Made by a program: the position numbers and the translations under genes. Below are positions 24,201 to 35,969 of a stretch of DNA of 64,000 nucleotides, piece after piece (within the stretch, counting starts at the first letter, position 1; each line of letters begins with the position of its first letter). Under the pieces are notes generated by a model, which did not search any database, had not been told where the DNA came from, and saw only the letters and a program-made list of their open reading frames with translations. Origin of the DNA: Paralichthys olivaceus (taxonomy: Eukaryota; Chordata; Actinopteri; Pleuronectiformes; Paralichthyidae); NCBI RefSeq assembly GCF_024713975.1, contig NC_091094.1, positions 16,587,001-16,651,000 on the forward strand, read 5' to 3'.

Positions 24201-27200
24201 GAACAATGACTTCACACCTCAGGGAATGGATCCTTCCCAGGAGCACGTGAATGCACCATTAATTCCCTGTTTCCAGCACTGACCCTACCGGAGGTAACAT
24301 ATTGACTGTACAGACATCATCATGGAATCAATCTTCTCCTTTAACCCTCAATAAGAAAGCAAATAAGTGCATTCCCTAAACTGTCAAACGATTTCTTCAA
24401 AGAGTTGAGAAGTTTCTCTATTCACAGTGACCTGAGTAGCACGAAGGGAAGGAGCCAAACTAAATATGAAGCTGAAGTTGTCTATGACATAATTTCATCC
24501 CAACAGACTGTTTGACCGAGAACTTTACAAGTGAGAACAGTCATTTATCAAGCAGACTTGATAGATGAAGGGATTTTTTTAAATCTCTAAACCCAGTTTC
24601 TACTTATCAGTTATGTAAAGCTTATGAAACCTGACTCTGTCATCCTTTGAGGATAATTGTACACCATCCACAAACCTGTTTCTCCCCTTGCCTGCTCGCC
24701 TCTTCTTCTAATTTCAGAGTAAACTCCTCACCCCCAACCCTGACCCTGTTTCAGCCTGTTTCACGCTGCTTGACTATAGTTGATTACTTCCAGATGCTGT
24801 CTACAAAAGCCCACAGGAGTGATTCTACTCACCACAGACTTTCAAAGAGTCAAAGTACTCCAGTGTTGGGTTTCCAGAAAGAAGTGCTATGTGCACATGT
24901 GTGTGTGCTTGTGTGTGACTACACACACAAAATTTGAGAATACGATGTGCTTATTTGGGACATTGGTGGAATTCAAATGATGTGTGCCAATAAGAGTCAT
25001 TTCACATTTTAAAAAAATGTTGGTTTGAATAATGAGATTAAATTACTCAATATATGTTCCAAACAGAACGTCCACAGCTCAGTATCCTGTTCAACAACCA
25101 ATAGATACAAATAAATAACAGTATTATTTTTGTATAACAGAGTTTCTCCACAGCCCTGGTGCCAGAACCTGGACCAGTGGTTTGGGACCACTCTTATGCA
25201 TGCTATGGTAATAGGACAACTTGTAAAATGATTGCCACATACTCAAAGTATGTTAATTAATCTTCTTTTTTATCGAAAAAGAGATACTTCAGTATCTACT
25301 AAGAGACCTCTAACCATTGACCGTGTGTGTGTGTTGGGGGGCTCTCACCATCTGTTGAGTGATACAACAAGCACAACTTGCTGCAGATTTTATACATCAC
25401 CATTTTCAAATGACCATTGTTTGTGCATGATGGCATTGTGGGGGTTTGTTAGTGCATTGTGTCAGTGAGGGTCCTCACAGGACGGACGTATGTGGTGGGT
25501 GCTGAATAGAATAGAATTGAAAAGAATCGAGCCATTACCAGACTCTGCGTTTCTCTGCCTTGCAGGAGGTGAGATGCATGGCTCTGACAGGACGGCTGTG
25601 CGGGAGAAGAAGCTGCTGGACTCGACAGACCGTCTCCCCACATCTGTAACATTTTAAAATAAATAGCCTTTAGAAACAAGCTGTTTGAACGTATTTTGAC
25701 ATTATGAATAAATGCACATTTATTTATTTGTGTTAACTATACCGTGTCTCCGGAGGGGAGGATGCTGTAGTTAGTGTGTGGTTCCAGAGGCCTCAGCTGA
25801 GCCACATTGTGGGAAAGAAGCAATGGTGGCTGCTTCCCGTCTGCCTTGCACATCTGCTTGTCAGATTTTCCTGCTCCTCCTCTGGCATCAGAGCTCAGTT
25901 TGCGGACAGGGTTGGTGAGCCACTTCTTCAGAGCGCTGACAGGGTGCCGTGATCCTCCAGACGAGGAGTGTGAGCAGGGGCTGGAGTTGCCTGAGGCGTG
26001 GTGGGGCACAGGGCCCGCTGATGGGGTGATACTACCGTCACTGCCCGCCACAGAGTACGACTCTGCTGCAGAGAGAGACAGAGGGGGGGGGGTTGAGTTT
26101 TAATACAGCAGCTAATTGTGGGGTACATCCTCTAAGGTCAGATGCTTCAGACAGATTTCTCCACAAAAATGTTGTTCAATTTCCTGTGTTAAGCTCTAAC
26201 TGTAACTTAAGTAGCTGCAGCTACTGTACCTACCAGACCTAAATTATAACAAACACAAACACTGCTCTCATGAGAAAGGATTCATTAGACTGGAAATCTT
26301 GGAATACGGTTAAACCATTCACATTTGTTAAAAGAAAATCTAGTTATTTGTATCCCTGCTCTTTTCACAATTTACAGATTCACATTCACAACTTTATTGT
26401 GAAAATTTGTATTGCAAAATAGTCTTTATGCAGCTGAGTTGCAGTTTGATATTTAAAGTGAATATGGAGAAAAAAAACTGTATTCAAGTTTGAACAAAAT
26501 GTACTTTCAAGTATAAAAAGTAAAAGTTTTCATTACGCAGCAAAATGGCACCTATTACTGTTATGTTACTATGCCCAATAATATTATTATCATTATTTAG
26601 TTTTATTATCATTATTTAGTGTTGTATTTGGTCAAGGTGAAGCTAATTTAATATCTAACTAAATCAAATAGTTAAATATTTGTAATCCATCTACTTTGAA
26701 ATTGTACCTACAGTGACAGCAGTACGTGAGTAGTACATGTATTTGCCAAGATTATTTTCCACTCGTTATTCATTATAATAATTTTTCCTGCACTATGCAG
26801 TTAAGAAACACTGAATTACACTTTCAAATTATGTAGTCTTTACCAAATGTGGTGAAATTTATCTCAGCTACAACTACAATGTGCCAAAATTACAGTGTGG
26901 AAAGTGACTCCAGCATTTAAAGGAAACACTCAACCAAACTGACCTCATTCTACATCTCAAGCTGGACCAGCACTGGAGCTGACAGCCTTTTAACGCTACA
27001 GCTGGATCCTGTTTCCCGCTTTAGGTCTGTGGGTTGTGGAAACTGGTACCTAATCCTCAGCCACACTGTTTTAATCAAGCACCCGCACACTAATATTTCA
27101 CTCTGTTCTGCTGATCATAGCAAAGTGGAATCTTTCGGCAGACCCACTTTGTCAATTTGGACACCTCCCAGAAGCTGCTATTCCCTGTCAGCACATTTAT

Positions 27201-27649
27201 GTAAGCTGTGATTATAATAACAAGGAGCCAGTGAAAATCTGGGTCAGTCATTTGCCAAAACTGCCTGATACAGCCATTAAACAAGACCCCACACTGACAG
27301 TAACATACTGAGTGATGTGTTTTCTTCCTGTTCCATTTCATTTCTTCTATTTGATGGGAACCAGTAAAACCTCCCTAATTTAAAACATTACACAAATACC
27401 ACATTCACTATTCATGACAGTAAAGCTTTTATTGTGATGCTTTTATTCAGTTCTCGTGTGTTTGCTGGTTCCTTAAAACTCACAGTCAGAAAAAAATGTC
27501 TTCTACAAAACAATCTAGACATTTAAAGTAGGCTGGATTCAAATCAGACTGCAATTAAACTAATTCACTGTCTGGTGCTTCACTCATGCAGTGACGCACA
27601 CTCATTTCAGTAATGGGTTGATTAAGAGGTGAGAGAAGAAGGTCAGGGC

Positions 27650-27681
<32 letters not shown>

Positions 27682-30600
27682 TTTTGTGTGTTATTATATC
27701 CGGAAGGAAACCAAAAAGCATAGCAAATCCCACTAAAACTCATAATAGTCAACCTGCTGATGACACTAGAGCAGGAATATTTAATTAAAATTTAAGGAAT
27801 TTAAAGAGAACCAAGCAAATGTCATAATGTCTGACTAGTATTGTATCTATATATATTGAAATATATATAAAAGTATGTGTGTAATCAACAATTGACTTCT
27901 CACTGTCTCCTCTCCCTTCTCTCGTCTCTCCCTGATGTGTGTTACTCACTCACCAACTTCTGTCAGAATGCTAATCAGAACTCACAGATTTGATTGGCAT
28001 CACAGGAAATGATTTACAACACATGCAATTGGTCTGCGAGTTTAATGAGCAGCTAAACCAGTGCTGTAAAGGCTAGAAAAGAAACACCTGTTCAAATATG
28101 AACTGTGAGAGAAAAAGCCAGGGGATTTTAGGTATCATAAGGATTCATCCTGAGTATGGAACAAGTTATTTTACCCTTGACCAAAGCTCTAGATCTCCCA
28201 GTCAACATTGTCATCCCTCACTACTATGTGGTTAAAAACACAAAAAATACAAGGCTATGTGTCAAGAAAATCTGTCTCGGTGTGTTCCGTTGCCTCTCCT
28301 CTGTATTTCCTGGTATTTCTATTTTACTGAAGGATCATAAATTCCCTTCATGCAGCCGCTACAAATGTCCAAATATACTGCGTTTTCTCCCGGAGACAAC
28401 CATCAGGTCTCCCTGTTTTTTTAAATCTCTCAAGGTATCAAGGTCAGGCCACACAGGAGCACTAACGTTCGCCTTACCATCGGTTGAAATTATCGCACAC
28501 CTCACTGTAGACCTTGTGCATCACCACTTCCTCTGAACTGACCCTTAACAGTGTTGGTCACTGGCGTCCAGATCACTGCTGAGCTGAGCGCCTCAGCTTG
28601 TCATGTTTGTTTGAGATGATTATGTAATGTGTCATTTTCCCACAGAGCAACAGCTGGACCATCATCCCCACTGCAGGGACTGTCACCAGTGTATGCAAGC
28701 ACGCATGTGGAGGATGCATCCGCACATGCAGGCCTCATCAACATCGGAATTATATTTTACAAATATCGTGTTTGTGTAAATCTATATAGTCAATAGTAAA
28801 TGTAAAAATTATCAAGAAAACATTTTCTGTGACCACTGTGATGCCTCGGTGAGGCTGATTTGTGTGAGACTTGTCAGCCGTGGAGGTGGTTTCACATGCA
28901 ACACAAATTCTCTGGCTGCTTATTGGCTCACACAACACACCTATCCACATCGAGCAAGATGGCAGCAAACATGAGTGAGTGGTCAGTGAACCTGACCATA
29001 ATCCTGTCTTTTGCACCGAGGCATCAGCATCTCAAACACAACCAGCAAATTGTACAAACCTGCAGCTTGACAGACTAACAAGATTAGAAACAAACACATT
29101 TATGAAATTGAATAGGTTGTTTGTTTGGTTTTACTGGAGCTCATTTATGACAGAAAAGGAAAAACCTCCCGGCTTTACTTTGTTTATTTTGTGATTCTCA
29201 AAATTACCACATGAAAGCTGTAAACTTCCACAAAATCCAAAAAGAAAAGGATGTAAATATTGGCGCATCTGTTCTCCTTGTGTCTTAGACCTGCAGGTGT
29301 TCAAATCATAGACTGTATATAAAGAGGACATGTTAATTTCCTCACACCACATCCAAAAATGAGGCCAAAATACCCTGGTTACGAAAGCTGCCATCTTGTG
29401 CATTTGGAGCCAGAGTCTGTGCAACACTGATCGGGAGGATGGAGCCGTGGAAGCAAGGTCCCATCAGTACATATGCTCGACCAATCATGAGTCATCTCAG
29501 CTGTCAATCATGATGTTTCACCCATTTTTAAAGCGTCAAATAACTCATTAAAACCAATCTAACTGGAGACATGAACACTTGGACATACATCAGTGTGATA
29601 AGAACTCCTACAGTGATAGAAACCATCTTTGAAATTTTTTTTATTTGATGTGTACCTTGACGTTTTAGTTTGGCTTTATGACCGACACTGCATCCAGGTA
29701 CAAGGTGGCAATTGAGACAGTTTGGTTTCCTTTGAGCAGTCATGTAATCCATCTTTGTCTACAGTCTATGGACCAAATATTTATTTTTGCAACTTTTTCT
29801 GATGAAATAATCCAGTTGCATTCAATTACTGAATGCTCTTCTTTCTAAAGTGTCTGAGTAGCTAATTTTAACTCTAATTAAATATTTTTAAATTGGTTAG
29901 CCATCTATCAGTAAAGTGACACTTTGTCAAATAGAGTAAGACTTTGTCGACGTGAAGTGAATTAATGAGGAATTACCATTTGTTGCAAAACCACAATGTG
30001 TAAATGAATTGGATGGATATAATTACTTGAATGCTACACAAGTTATCAGGCATGTGTACATGTACATACAGTTAAGAGTCACATTATAAAAATAAACCGA
30101 TCTTATAATGTCGGGTGTATAATGAGAAGATTGTTCTCATAGAGTACATTTGTGTTTATCCGGCACTGATAGAAGAGAGTACTGCCTCCATGACCTACTT
30201 TACATCACGCTGTTAAGGTGGTCTCGCTCTCTCTCTCCTGCCCCCCCTCTCTTTCCCTCACTGGGAGACAGTTAACTACGTCTCCCCCCTCACATCCATA
30301 GATGGTCACAGGCAGTAACAGCAGGAGTTATTGAGATGCTGTTGGACTGCTGCTTCGAACAGCACGATGACACCAAGTATAAGCATGACTAAAGCCTTCA
30401 TTTGTGTGCCACATGTATACAGGAGCTGAATATAGGTGTAGCTATATATAATGGTTGTGGACTATATTGTATTTTTCTTGTCTCAAAGTGCATTACAATA
30501 CAAGTCACATTCAAAAACACATTCATTCAGCTCTTCTTGGGTTCAGGGTTCCCCAAGGATCCTCCAATATGCAGACTGGAGGAGCTGGGGATTGTAGCAC

Positions 30601-32553
30601 CGACACTCTGTTTAGTAGATGACTCACTCTACCACCACAGCTACCTACATCATGTGCATGTTGATGGATGAAATCATCATTACTGTTGTAAGATCCAGTC
30701 AAAACGTCTGCTTTACTTTCTGTTGAAATACTGCCAAGAACAATACCTCTCAGTCTACAACACTGTCATCCCCAAAACTACAAATCAGCCACTTTCACAT
30801 CTTCCACATGCATTCAATCCTGAGAATTGGTGCTCAGCTTTATCAATCAGGAAGGATGACAGACTAGTATTAAAGACACACGCACGTGCAGTCACATGCA
30901 CAAATACATAAATATCTCACCTTGCTTGCTCAAATGATTTCATTCCAGACTTTTAGTATTCAGCATGAGTGTGAAATGTGTGAAGGGAACTAGCTGTATT
31001 GCCTTATATTTCCGTCAGTTAGAAAATGCTCAGCAAAAAAGTTGGAAATGGAATTTAAGCTTGAACAAGATCTCTACTACTTTGATGCAGCTATTTCTGC
31101 AAACAACTTTTTCTTTATAGTAATTTGCCTGAATTGCCTGGTAAAAGGTTGTGTGACCTGTGTGACGTCCGTCTAAATGTCCTTCTCTGATGTCACTTGA
31201 GGCAGCATTGGTTAAAGTACAAGTGAGAAAATTAAAACCTTCTATGGGTGATAAAACAGAGGCAAGCTTACTAGAAGGCCTCAGTAGCCGAGTCCTCATT
31301 TCTGCAAAGACTAGGAGCCCGAGGCCACTCCAAGCACCTGAATCTCCCATATCTACCTGCTATCGAGTTGCATTATGGGTAATGTAAGCAATAGATTTTG
31401 AAAGATGGCCCCCGACTCTGTTGCCTCGACTTTGATCCTGTCTATGATGAATCTGACAATGTTGCAGGAGTGCAATCTAAATTTGTGGAGTGCTTTTAAA
31501 ATATTGCAGCAGCTGAATGCTAATGTAACTGGTTATATATTGGTCAGCTGTCACTATTACTTTACTATGTGATTCACATACCAGTCATTTCAAAGTGCAT
31601 TTCATTATTCTATTAACATATTGTGCTTACATGATATGGATAACAGTGTTATGCCTGCTCTGTTTTCCCTCTTTTTTAATTTCTTGGATCAGACCAGTGA
31701 TTATCTCTCTGATCAGCAAGACTTTACTGGGCCAGTTGTTTTTGTTCTTAAACAATGACAGTAATGATTATGATTAACATCCTGCATATTGACAAATGAC
31801 CCAGTTTCGACAATGTTGGACATGCACTGCTCACGCCAGCACTTCCTTTTTCCCACACCACTGCAGGCTGCTGATGTGGGCTCTCAGTCGTACACTGTGG
31901 TCACTTTTAGCTTTTTTATCTCACGCCCCAAAAAACATTGTTGTTGAAGGTCTGAGTCCTAAGTGAAAAAACAGGATGCATCACAGAGCTGGAAAAACTA
32001 AACAGAAGACCAGCATCTACCCTAACGACTACTAGATGTAGATTTTAAAAATGTATGCTTGCTTTGCATTAAACTGTTTAGTAGCCACTAGGAGGCAGCA
32101 CTTTAAACTGTCAACATAACCTTAACAATAATAAGAATAATACATTTTATTTATAGGCGCCTTTCATGGCACTCAAGGTCACCTTACAAGGCAGAGATAA
32201 AAACAACAACAAAAAAACAATGTATCCTACACAGCAACATCAATTTTATCAACTTTAAGTCATGTGACTGGTCACCTGGTGAATATGAGTCTCAGTGTCC
32301 TACAGGATATACAGTATATAAAATATCTTAAGCTGCTGAAAGCTCCACTGTGTTGAACAGCAGGTTGCTAACTTTGTATGATATTTGGTGTTGAGAGCAA
32401 ATGTACAGCAGACAAACAATGAGCTGCAACACACTCGGCACAGAGTGTTTGAGTGACAGGTCACACTCACTCACACTCAAGCTATTGCTTGGTCTGGAAT
32501 TAAACTCTGACATTTGGACATAGCAAGGGCACATTCTTTGATATTTATATGCA

Positions 32554-32586
<33 letters not shown>

Positions 32587-33626
32587 GTGCGTGCATGTCT
32601 TTACTTCTATTAATCTGTATTGATAAAGTTGTGCATCAGTCCTCAGGATTCAATAGATGTGCACGATGTGAAAGTGGCTGATATGTAGTTTTGGACAGTG
32701 ATGTGGACTGAGAATTTATTTTACTTGGCAGTATTTCAACAGGAAGTGCAGCAGACCTTTTGAGCCCAAAATGACCGACTCTGATGACAGTGATGATGAT
32801 TTCATCTCTTAGAAATGTTATAATGTGTATTTTATGTTCAATACATTATGTAAAGCAATTCATCTGCCTTTAGGAGAAGACTGAGTTGTTTGTGTCTTTT
32901 GCTAGTCGGGGACGCAAGACCATATCTATAGTTGACCACTTCTTTCAAGGATGTTACGTTTTCACCTTTGTCAGTTTGTTTCTTTTTTCTAGTTTGTTTG
33001 TCTGTTTGTTTGTCAGCAGGATTACACAAAACTACTGAACAGATTTCCAAGAAACTGGTACATGGGTCAAGAAAGAACACATTTTGAAATGGATTCAGAC
33101 AAAGAGGCAGATCCAGTAATTCTTTATCACTTTCTTTTACATTGCCAGGGTGTTTTTTGACATTTTCACCAGTATCCCTTGGAGTATTTCATGGAACTTG
33201 ATGAAAAATATCAGGCATAGATATTTATATATATTTATGAGTGTGTGCAATTTGGTGTGGACCCAAATAAAAATGCGGATAACAGAGCTAAATGTGGTTT
33301 CATAAGGGATAAGCTTTATTCAACTACTGTACATTAACAATTAGGACTAGAAACCTGCAACTACCGTGTAACTGAAATAATGTAATGTGGCCTTGAATGA
33401 ATTTCAGGGGACTGCTGGGCCTTGGCAGAGGCATGCACTCTACTGAGTGTGATTCTAGTTTTGTGATCTGATTCAAATCAAGTTCAGATCAGATCAGTCA
33501 GTCCTATGGTTCCAAGACAGTATTCAAGCATGCAACAATCAAATACTAAAGTGCAAATTGCCGAACTTGATATGTAGCCTACCTACTTTTGTGCTTGTTA
33601 ATCATCAATTTACCAGCAAAACGTCA

Positions 33627-33659
<33 letters not shown>

Positions 33660-34460
33660 GTCTCTCAGTTGTAAAGACACTGACATAATGTATTCCCTTG
33701 CCCCTTACCCTAATCTACCATCACAACTAAATGCTTAACCCAAGCCTAAACCTTACTCTGACCCTAACCTGAAAACCAAGTCCTAACCCTCAAACAGCCC
33801 TTTGAATATGTGAGGACCAGCCAAAATTTCCTCACAATATCAAAATGTCCTTACAATGCTGGCGTTGAACCAAAATTAGCCCTCATAACTACAGAAAGAC
33901 AAGCACACACATACACACTGTTGGGCTAGTGGACTATTATTCATGACAGTTTTTGAGCCAGAATGACGTGTATTTATGAAGACAGTGACATTGCATCAGG
34001 ACTTGTAAATACATTTCTAATCAAGTTTCCCAAACATACTTTACCTTTATAAATAATTGTTGGACCTTGAAATAAAATAAATCAACTGAAAGTGTGAGGG
34101 AAGGACTGCTAAATGAAGGTGTTATTATGAGGAAGTCTTTTAGGGAGTAGAGGAAGATCAGAAACCTGAAAAAACAAAGGAGGAAGTTTGATTTCACAAA
34201 AGAACAACTTGCAAGAAGAATGAAAACTGACAACGTTTTAACAGCAACACTGATTTCACATCACACAGGCAACGTGCAAGAGATGTTCCATTAAGCTTGT
34301 GAACAAAGGTGAGAAAGCATCTCAACACATGGCTGTTTTCATTTTCACATTTCACAAGTTTATTTCTAAGGTGTGTCAGAGCTGCTGAGTAATCACTCCC
34401 CGAGCAACTGGAACAACAGAGGATTTAAGGGTTGTGGCAGTAATGGGACACACTGTGTAT

Positions 34461-34493
<33 letters not shown>

Positions 34494-35969
34494 CTTTGAA
34501 CTTGTGTATGTGTGTACAGCTGCCTTTACACTACAACAGTGTCACACCCACTTTCACCCAGTGCCACACATGTGTATCTACATAGAACAGCAAAAACACA
34601 TCTGATATGAAAAAAGCAACTGATAAAAGACATCCATCCCACCATTCATCCATCATCTGTACCATTTTAATAAGTGTTGCACAGAGGCTGGAGCCATTCC
34701 AGGTTACATTGTGCAAGAGGCAGAGTCGAACCTGGACAGGTCGCCAGTGAATTGCAAGGCCAACATACAAACAACCATTCACATCTATGGTCAATTCAAT
34801 GTCTCCATTTAACCTAACCCCAATCTGCATGTGTTTGGACTGTGGGAGTACAGCGGGACAACTTCAAACTCCACACAGAAAAGCCCTGGCAGGATTCGAT
34901 CCAAGGATGCTGTGAGGCAAAAGTGCCAACCACTGCATCACAGGGCCGGCCCAGGTATATATGAATAATAATAATATAGAGTTAAGAATAGATACATGTA
35001 ATGTCCAAGCTGTTGGTTAAGAAGGAAAAAAGATCTGACACCAACACTCATGTCTTCATCAAGTACCACAATCAGTCTTGGACTCGTGTCAATGATGCAG
35101 ATACAACTTTTTGTCCAGTGCAGATAGATCATCGATCATAATAAATCTCATAATTACAGAGACTCACTGACTCTTGTGTTTGACAACAGATCCAGTTGAG
35201 ACTCAAACACATCTCTATGGAACATGAATCGCTCTCTGGCTGCTCTTGTTTTGTCTACAGCTCCCTCTCTTTCCAAACACAGACTGAAAATTGGATGTAA
35301 GTCAAAGCTGAAGATAATTTGTAATAGTAACTCTCTGCCTCGTCTCCAAGTGTACACAGACAAAACCATCCAACAGTTGCATTTCATGCAGTCATGCAAA
35401 CTTCACATAAAGGAATAATCCACTGTTTCCACCTCTCTTTCCCTTTCATAATCAAGGTGATCTACATCAGTATGAAGCACAAATTTCAAAAACAGTGATG
35501 GTATCCCCACTTCAGAGCTCCTGGGATAGCAGAGTCAATATAGTGTCTCAAAAAAGAACACCAATGTGTGAGCATGCTAACACTTTTTTCAGAGGTACAC
35601 TTGTTTGGCTGCTAAATGTGGCTGAGGCAGTTGCTCACGGTAGCATGTCAGCAGAATTAATACAGGGATGCTCTGGCTTTGAAAGGTCCTACAAGAAAAG
35701 GAACCTGAGTGCATTGCATAACATTATAAAACCTCATGTCTGCAACAGCTTTGGAAAGACATCAAAATAAGCTGATATACTAAATGTGTATAAAAGTGAA
35801 AAGGACAAAACTTGATTTATTCCTCAGTCAACATCTATTGTAAAAGTCCTCCAGAGGAGCAGAGCATCTACGTACCTCTGACTCGGACACTGCAGCAGCC
35901 ACATTTGCTGAGCAGTTTTCTGAACAGGTGCTGACACCCACACCCTCGCTGGTGGTGACCCCCTCTCAT
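16670..35969 (-). CDS. arhgef25: Rho guanine nucleotide exchange factor 25 (p63RhoGEF/GEFT)
   Basis: Sixteen coding exons, in transcript order: 35876-35969, 25743-26065, 25539-25643, 22238-22365, 21364-21430, 21040-21143, 20741-20810, 19983-20072, 19788-19880, 19477-19527, 19310-19387, 19022-19213, 18757-18937, 18469-18674, 18234-18371, 16670-16753. They total 2004 nt, 667 aa. It activates RhoA downstream of Galpha-q. The N-terminus [14 protein letters not shown] carries Cys23/25/26, the palmitoylation cysteines of mammalian p63RhoGEF. The DH domain (about 212-392) includes [24 protein letters not shown] and [20 protein letters not shown]. The PH domain (about 400-525) includes [31 protein letters not shown] and [23 protein letters not shown] then leads into a divergent tail ending RLTESEQ. 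Exon 3 and the last exon are weakly conserved and rest on splice signals and phase. Confidence 0.93.
16754..18233 (-). other. arhgef25 last intron, with suspected repeats
   Basis: Intron between the last two coding exons. About 16935-17150 (GGCCACCTGAGGGCAGCAAA, GCTCTGTTTTTGGTCTCCACC) looks like a common teleost dispersed repeat, though only one copy is seen here. A solo family-B end lies at 17486-17505. The rest is unremarkable. Confidence 0.45.
17486..17505. repeat. Solo terminal repeat of family B
   Basis: ATATATACAGTCTATGG matches the right end of the element at 29307-29770. No other part of the family is recognised beside it. Confidence 0.5.
21158..21220. repeat. CA microsatellite (with CAGA interruptions)
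   Basis: A CA-rich tract lies in arhgef25 intron 5, 15 bp from the acceptor side of exon 6. On the transcript it is a GT-rich tract directly upstream of the exon's TAG acceptor (21144-21146). Confidence 0.9.
21738..22200. repeat. Family-D long-terminal-inverted-repeat element, degraded copy
   Basis: The left part has ACTAGCTAAGCATAAAGTCAGG and GATAGCTAGCCTGACC. The centre has TGGGGTTTTATGACTTATGT and GTTGGACTATTTCTTGACCA. The right part has CAATATTCTCCTCTAGCCCT and CAGCAAGAAAGTGAA. These blocks match the fish repeat whose arms read AAAGGAATAGTTC..AGCTTAGCATAAAGACTGG and its complement (recalled, not searched). The terminal arms are partly lost. It lies in arhgef25 intron 4. Confidence 0.6.
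22366..25538 (-). other. arhgef25 intron 3
   Basis: A 3.2-kb intron between exon 3 and exon 4. It holds the family-D element at 23664-24400. Otherwise it is AT-rich DNA with no supported gene; short open frames show no domain. Confidence 0.6.
23664..24400. repeat. Family-D long-terminal-inverted-repeat element, two arms
   Basis: The left arm begins TTAAAGGAATAGTTCAGCAT and includes CACTCTCACATCTGTACCGT and TTAGCTTAGCATAAAGACTA. The right arm (about 24290-24400) carries the complementary order: TGTACAGACATCATCATGGA, ATCAATCTTCTCC, CAATAAGAAAGCAAATAAG and CTGTCAAACGATTTCTTC. The arms are strongly diverged inverted copies around an unrelated middle. Inference: a non-autonomous foldback-like DNA transposon. 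Confidence 0.65.
27651..27680. repeat. GT microsatellite
   Basis: A run of about 14 GT units in arhgef25 intron 1. Confidence 0.9.
29307..29770. repeat. Family-B element with terminal inverted repeats (complete)
   Basis: The left end CATAGACTGTATATAAAGAG and the right end CATCTTTGTCTACAGTCTATG are inverted copies of each other. The 464-bp interior carries GGAGCCAGAGTCTGTGCAAC, AATCATGAGTCATCTCAGCT and CATCAGTGTGATAAGAACTC, which recur in the copy at 55940-56335. No coding capacity is seen, so it is a miniature non-autonomous element. Confidence 0.85.
30440..30650 (+). repeat. Common teleost dispersed repeat (unnamed)
   Basis: CCCAAGGATCCTCC, GCAGACTGGAGGAGCTGGGG, TAGTAGATGACTCACTCTAC and CACCACAGCTAC follow the order of a repeat seen widely in spiny-rayed fish (..GCAGACTGGAGGAGCC..GACCCGCTCTACC..GAGCCACAG). 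Identification is from memory; only one copy is in the window. Confidence 0.55.
32125..32222 (-). mobile_element. LINE 3' tail, antisense fragment
   Basis: Read on the minus strand this gives AAGGTGACCTTGAGTGCCAT, GAAAGGCGCCTATAAATAAA and an ATT-rich tail, the typical 3' end of a fish non-LTR element. Only about 100 bp remain. Confidence 0.6.
32554..32590. repeat. GT microsatellite
   Basis: An interrupted GT tract in arhgef25 intron 1. Confidence 0.9.
33628..33919 (-). repeat. Family-C repeat (GAGGACATTT type), antisense copy
   Basis: It is flanked by a CA tract (33628-33658). It contains CTAACCCTCAAACAGCCC, TGTGAGGACCAGCCAAAAT, TATCAAAATGTCCTTACAAT and GCCCTCATAACTACAGAAAG. Each block is the reverse complement of one at 46093-46600. 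The CCTAA-rich part (about 33710-33800) is the unexpanded equivalent of the GGTTA array at 46227-46541. Confidence 0.85.
34466..34490. repeat. GT microsatellite
   Basis: About 12 GT units in arhgef25 intron 1. Confidence 0.9.
34631..34950 (+). repeat. Common teleost dispersed repeat (unnamed)
   Basis: Ordered blocks CATCCATCCC, GAGGCTGGAGCCATTCCAGG, CTGGACAGGTCGCCAGT, AACAACCATTCAC, GTTTGGACTGTGGGAG, AAACTCCACACAGAAAAG and GCCAACCACTGCATCAC match a repeat found across fish genomes. Recognised from memory; moderately diverged. Confidence 0.7.

Larger units (their letters stand above)
26066..35875 (-). other. arhgef25 intron 1, 9.8 kb
   Basis: The large first intron between the palmitoylated N-terminal exon and the first regulatory exon. 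It collects repeats: GT tract 27651-27680, family B 29307-29770, a teleost repeat at 30440-30650, an antisense LINE tail 32125-32222, GT tract 32554-32590, family C 33628-33919, GT tract 34466-34490 and a teleost repeat at 34631-34950. No internal gene is supported. Short open frames carry no domain. Confidence 0.7.

Noticed and set aside
34870-34950. tRNA-like GGATTCGATCC box
   Set aside because: It belongs to the end of a dispersed repeat; no cloverleaf could be drawn around it.
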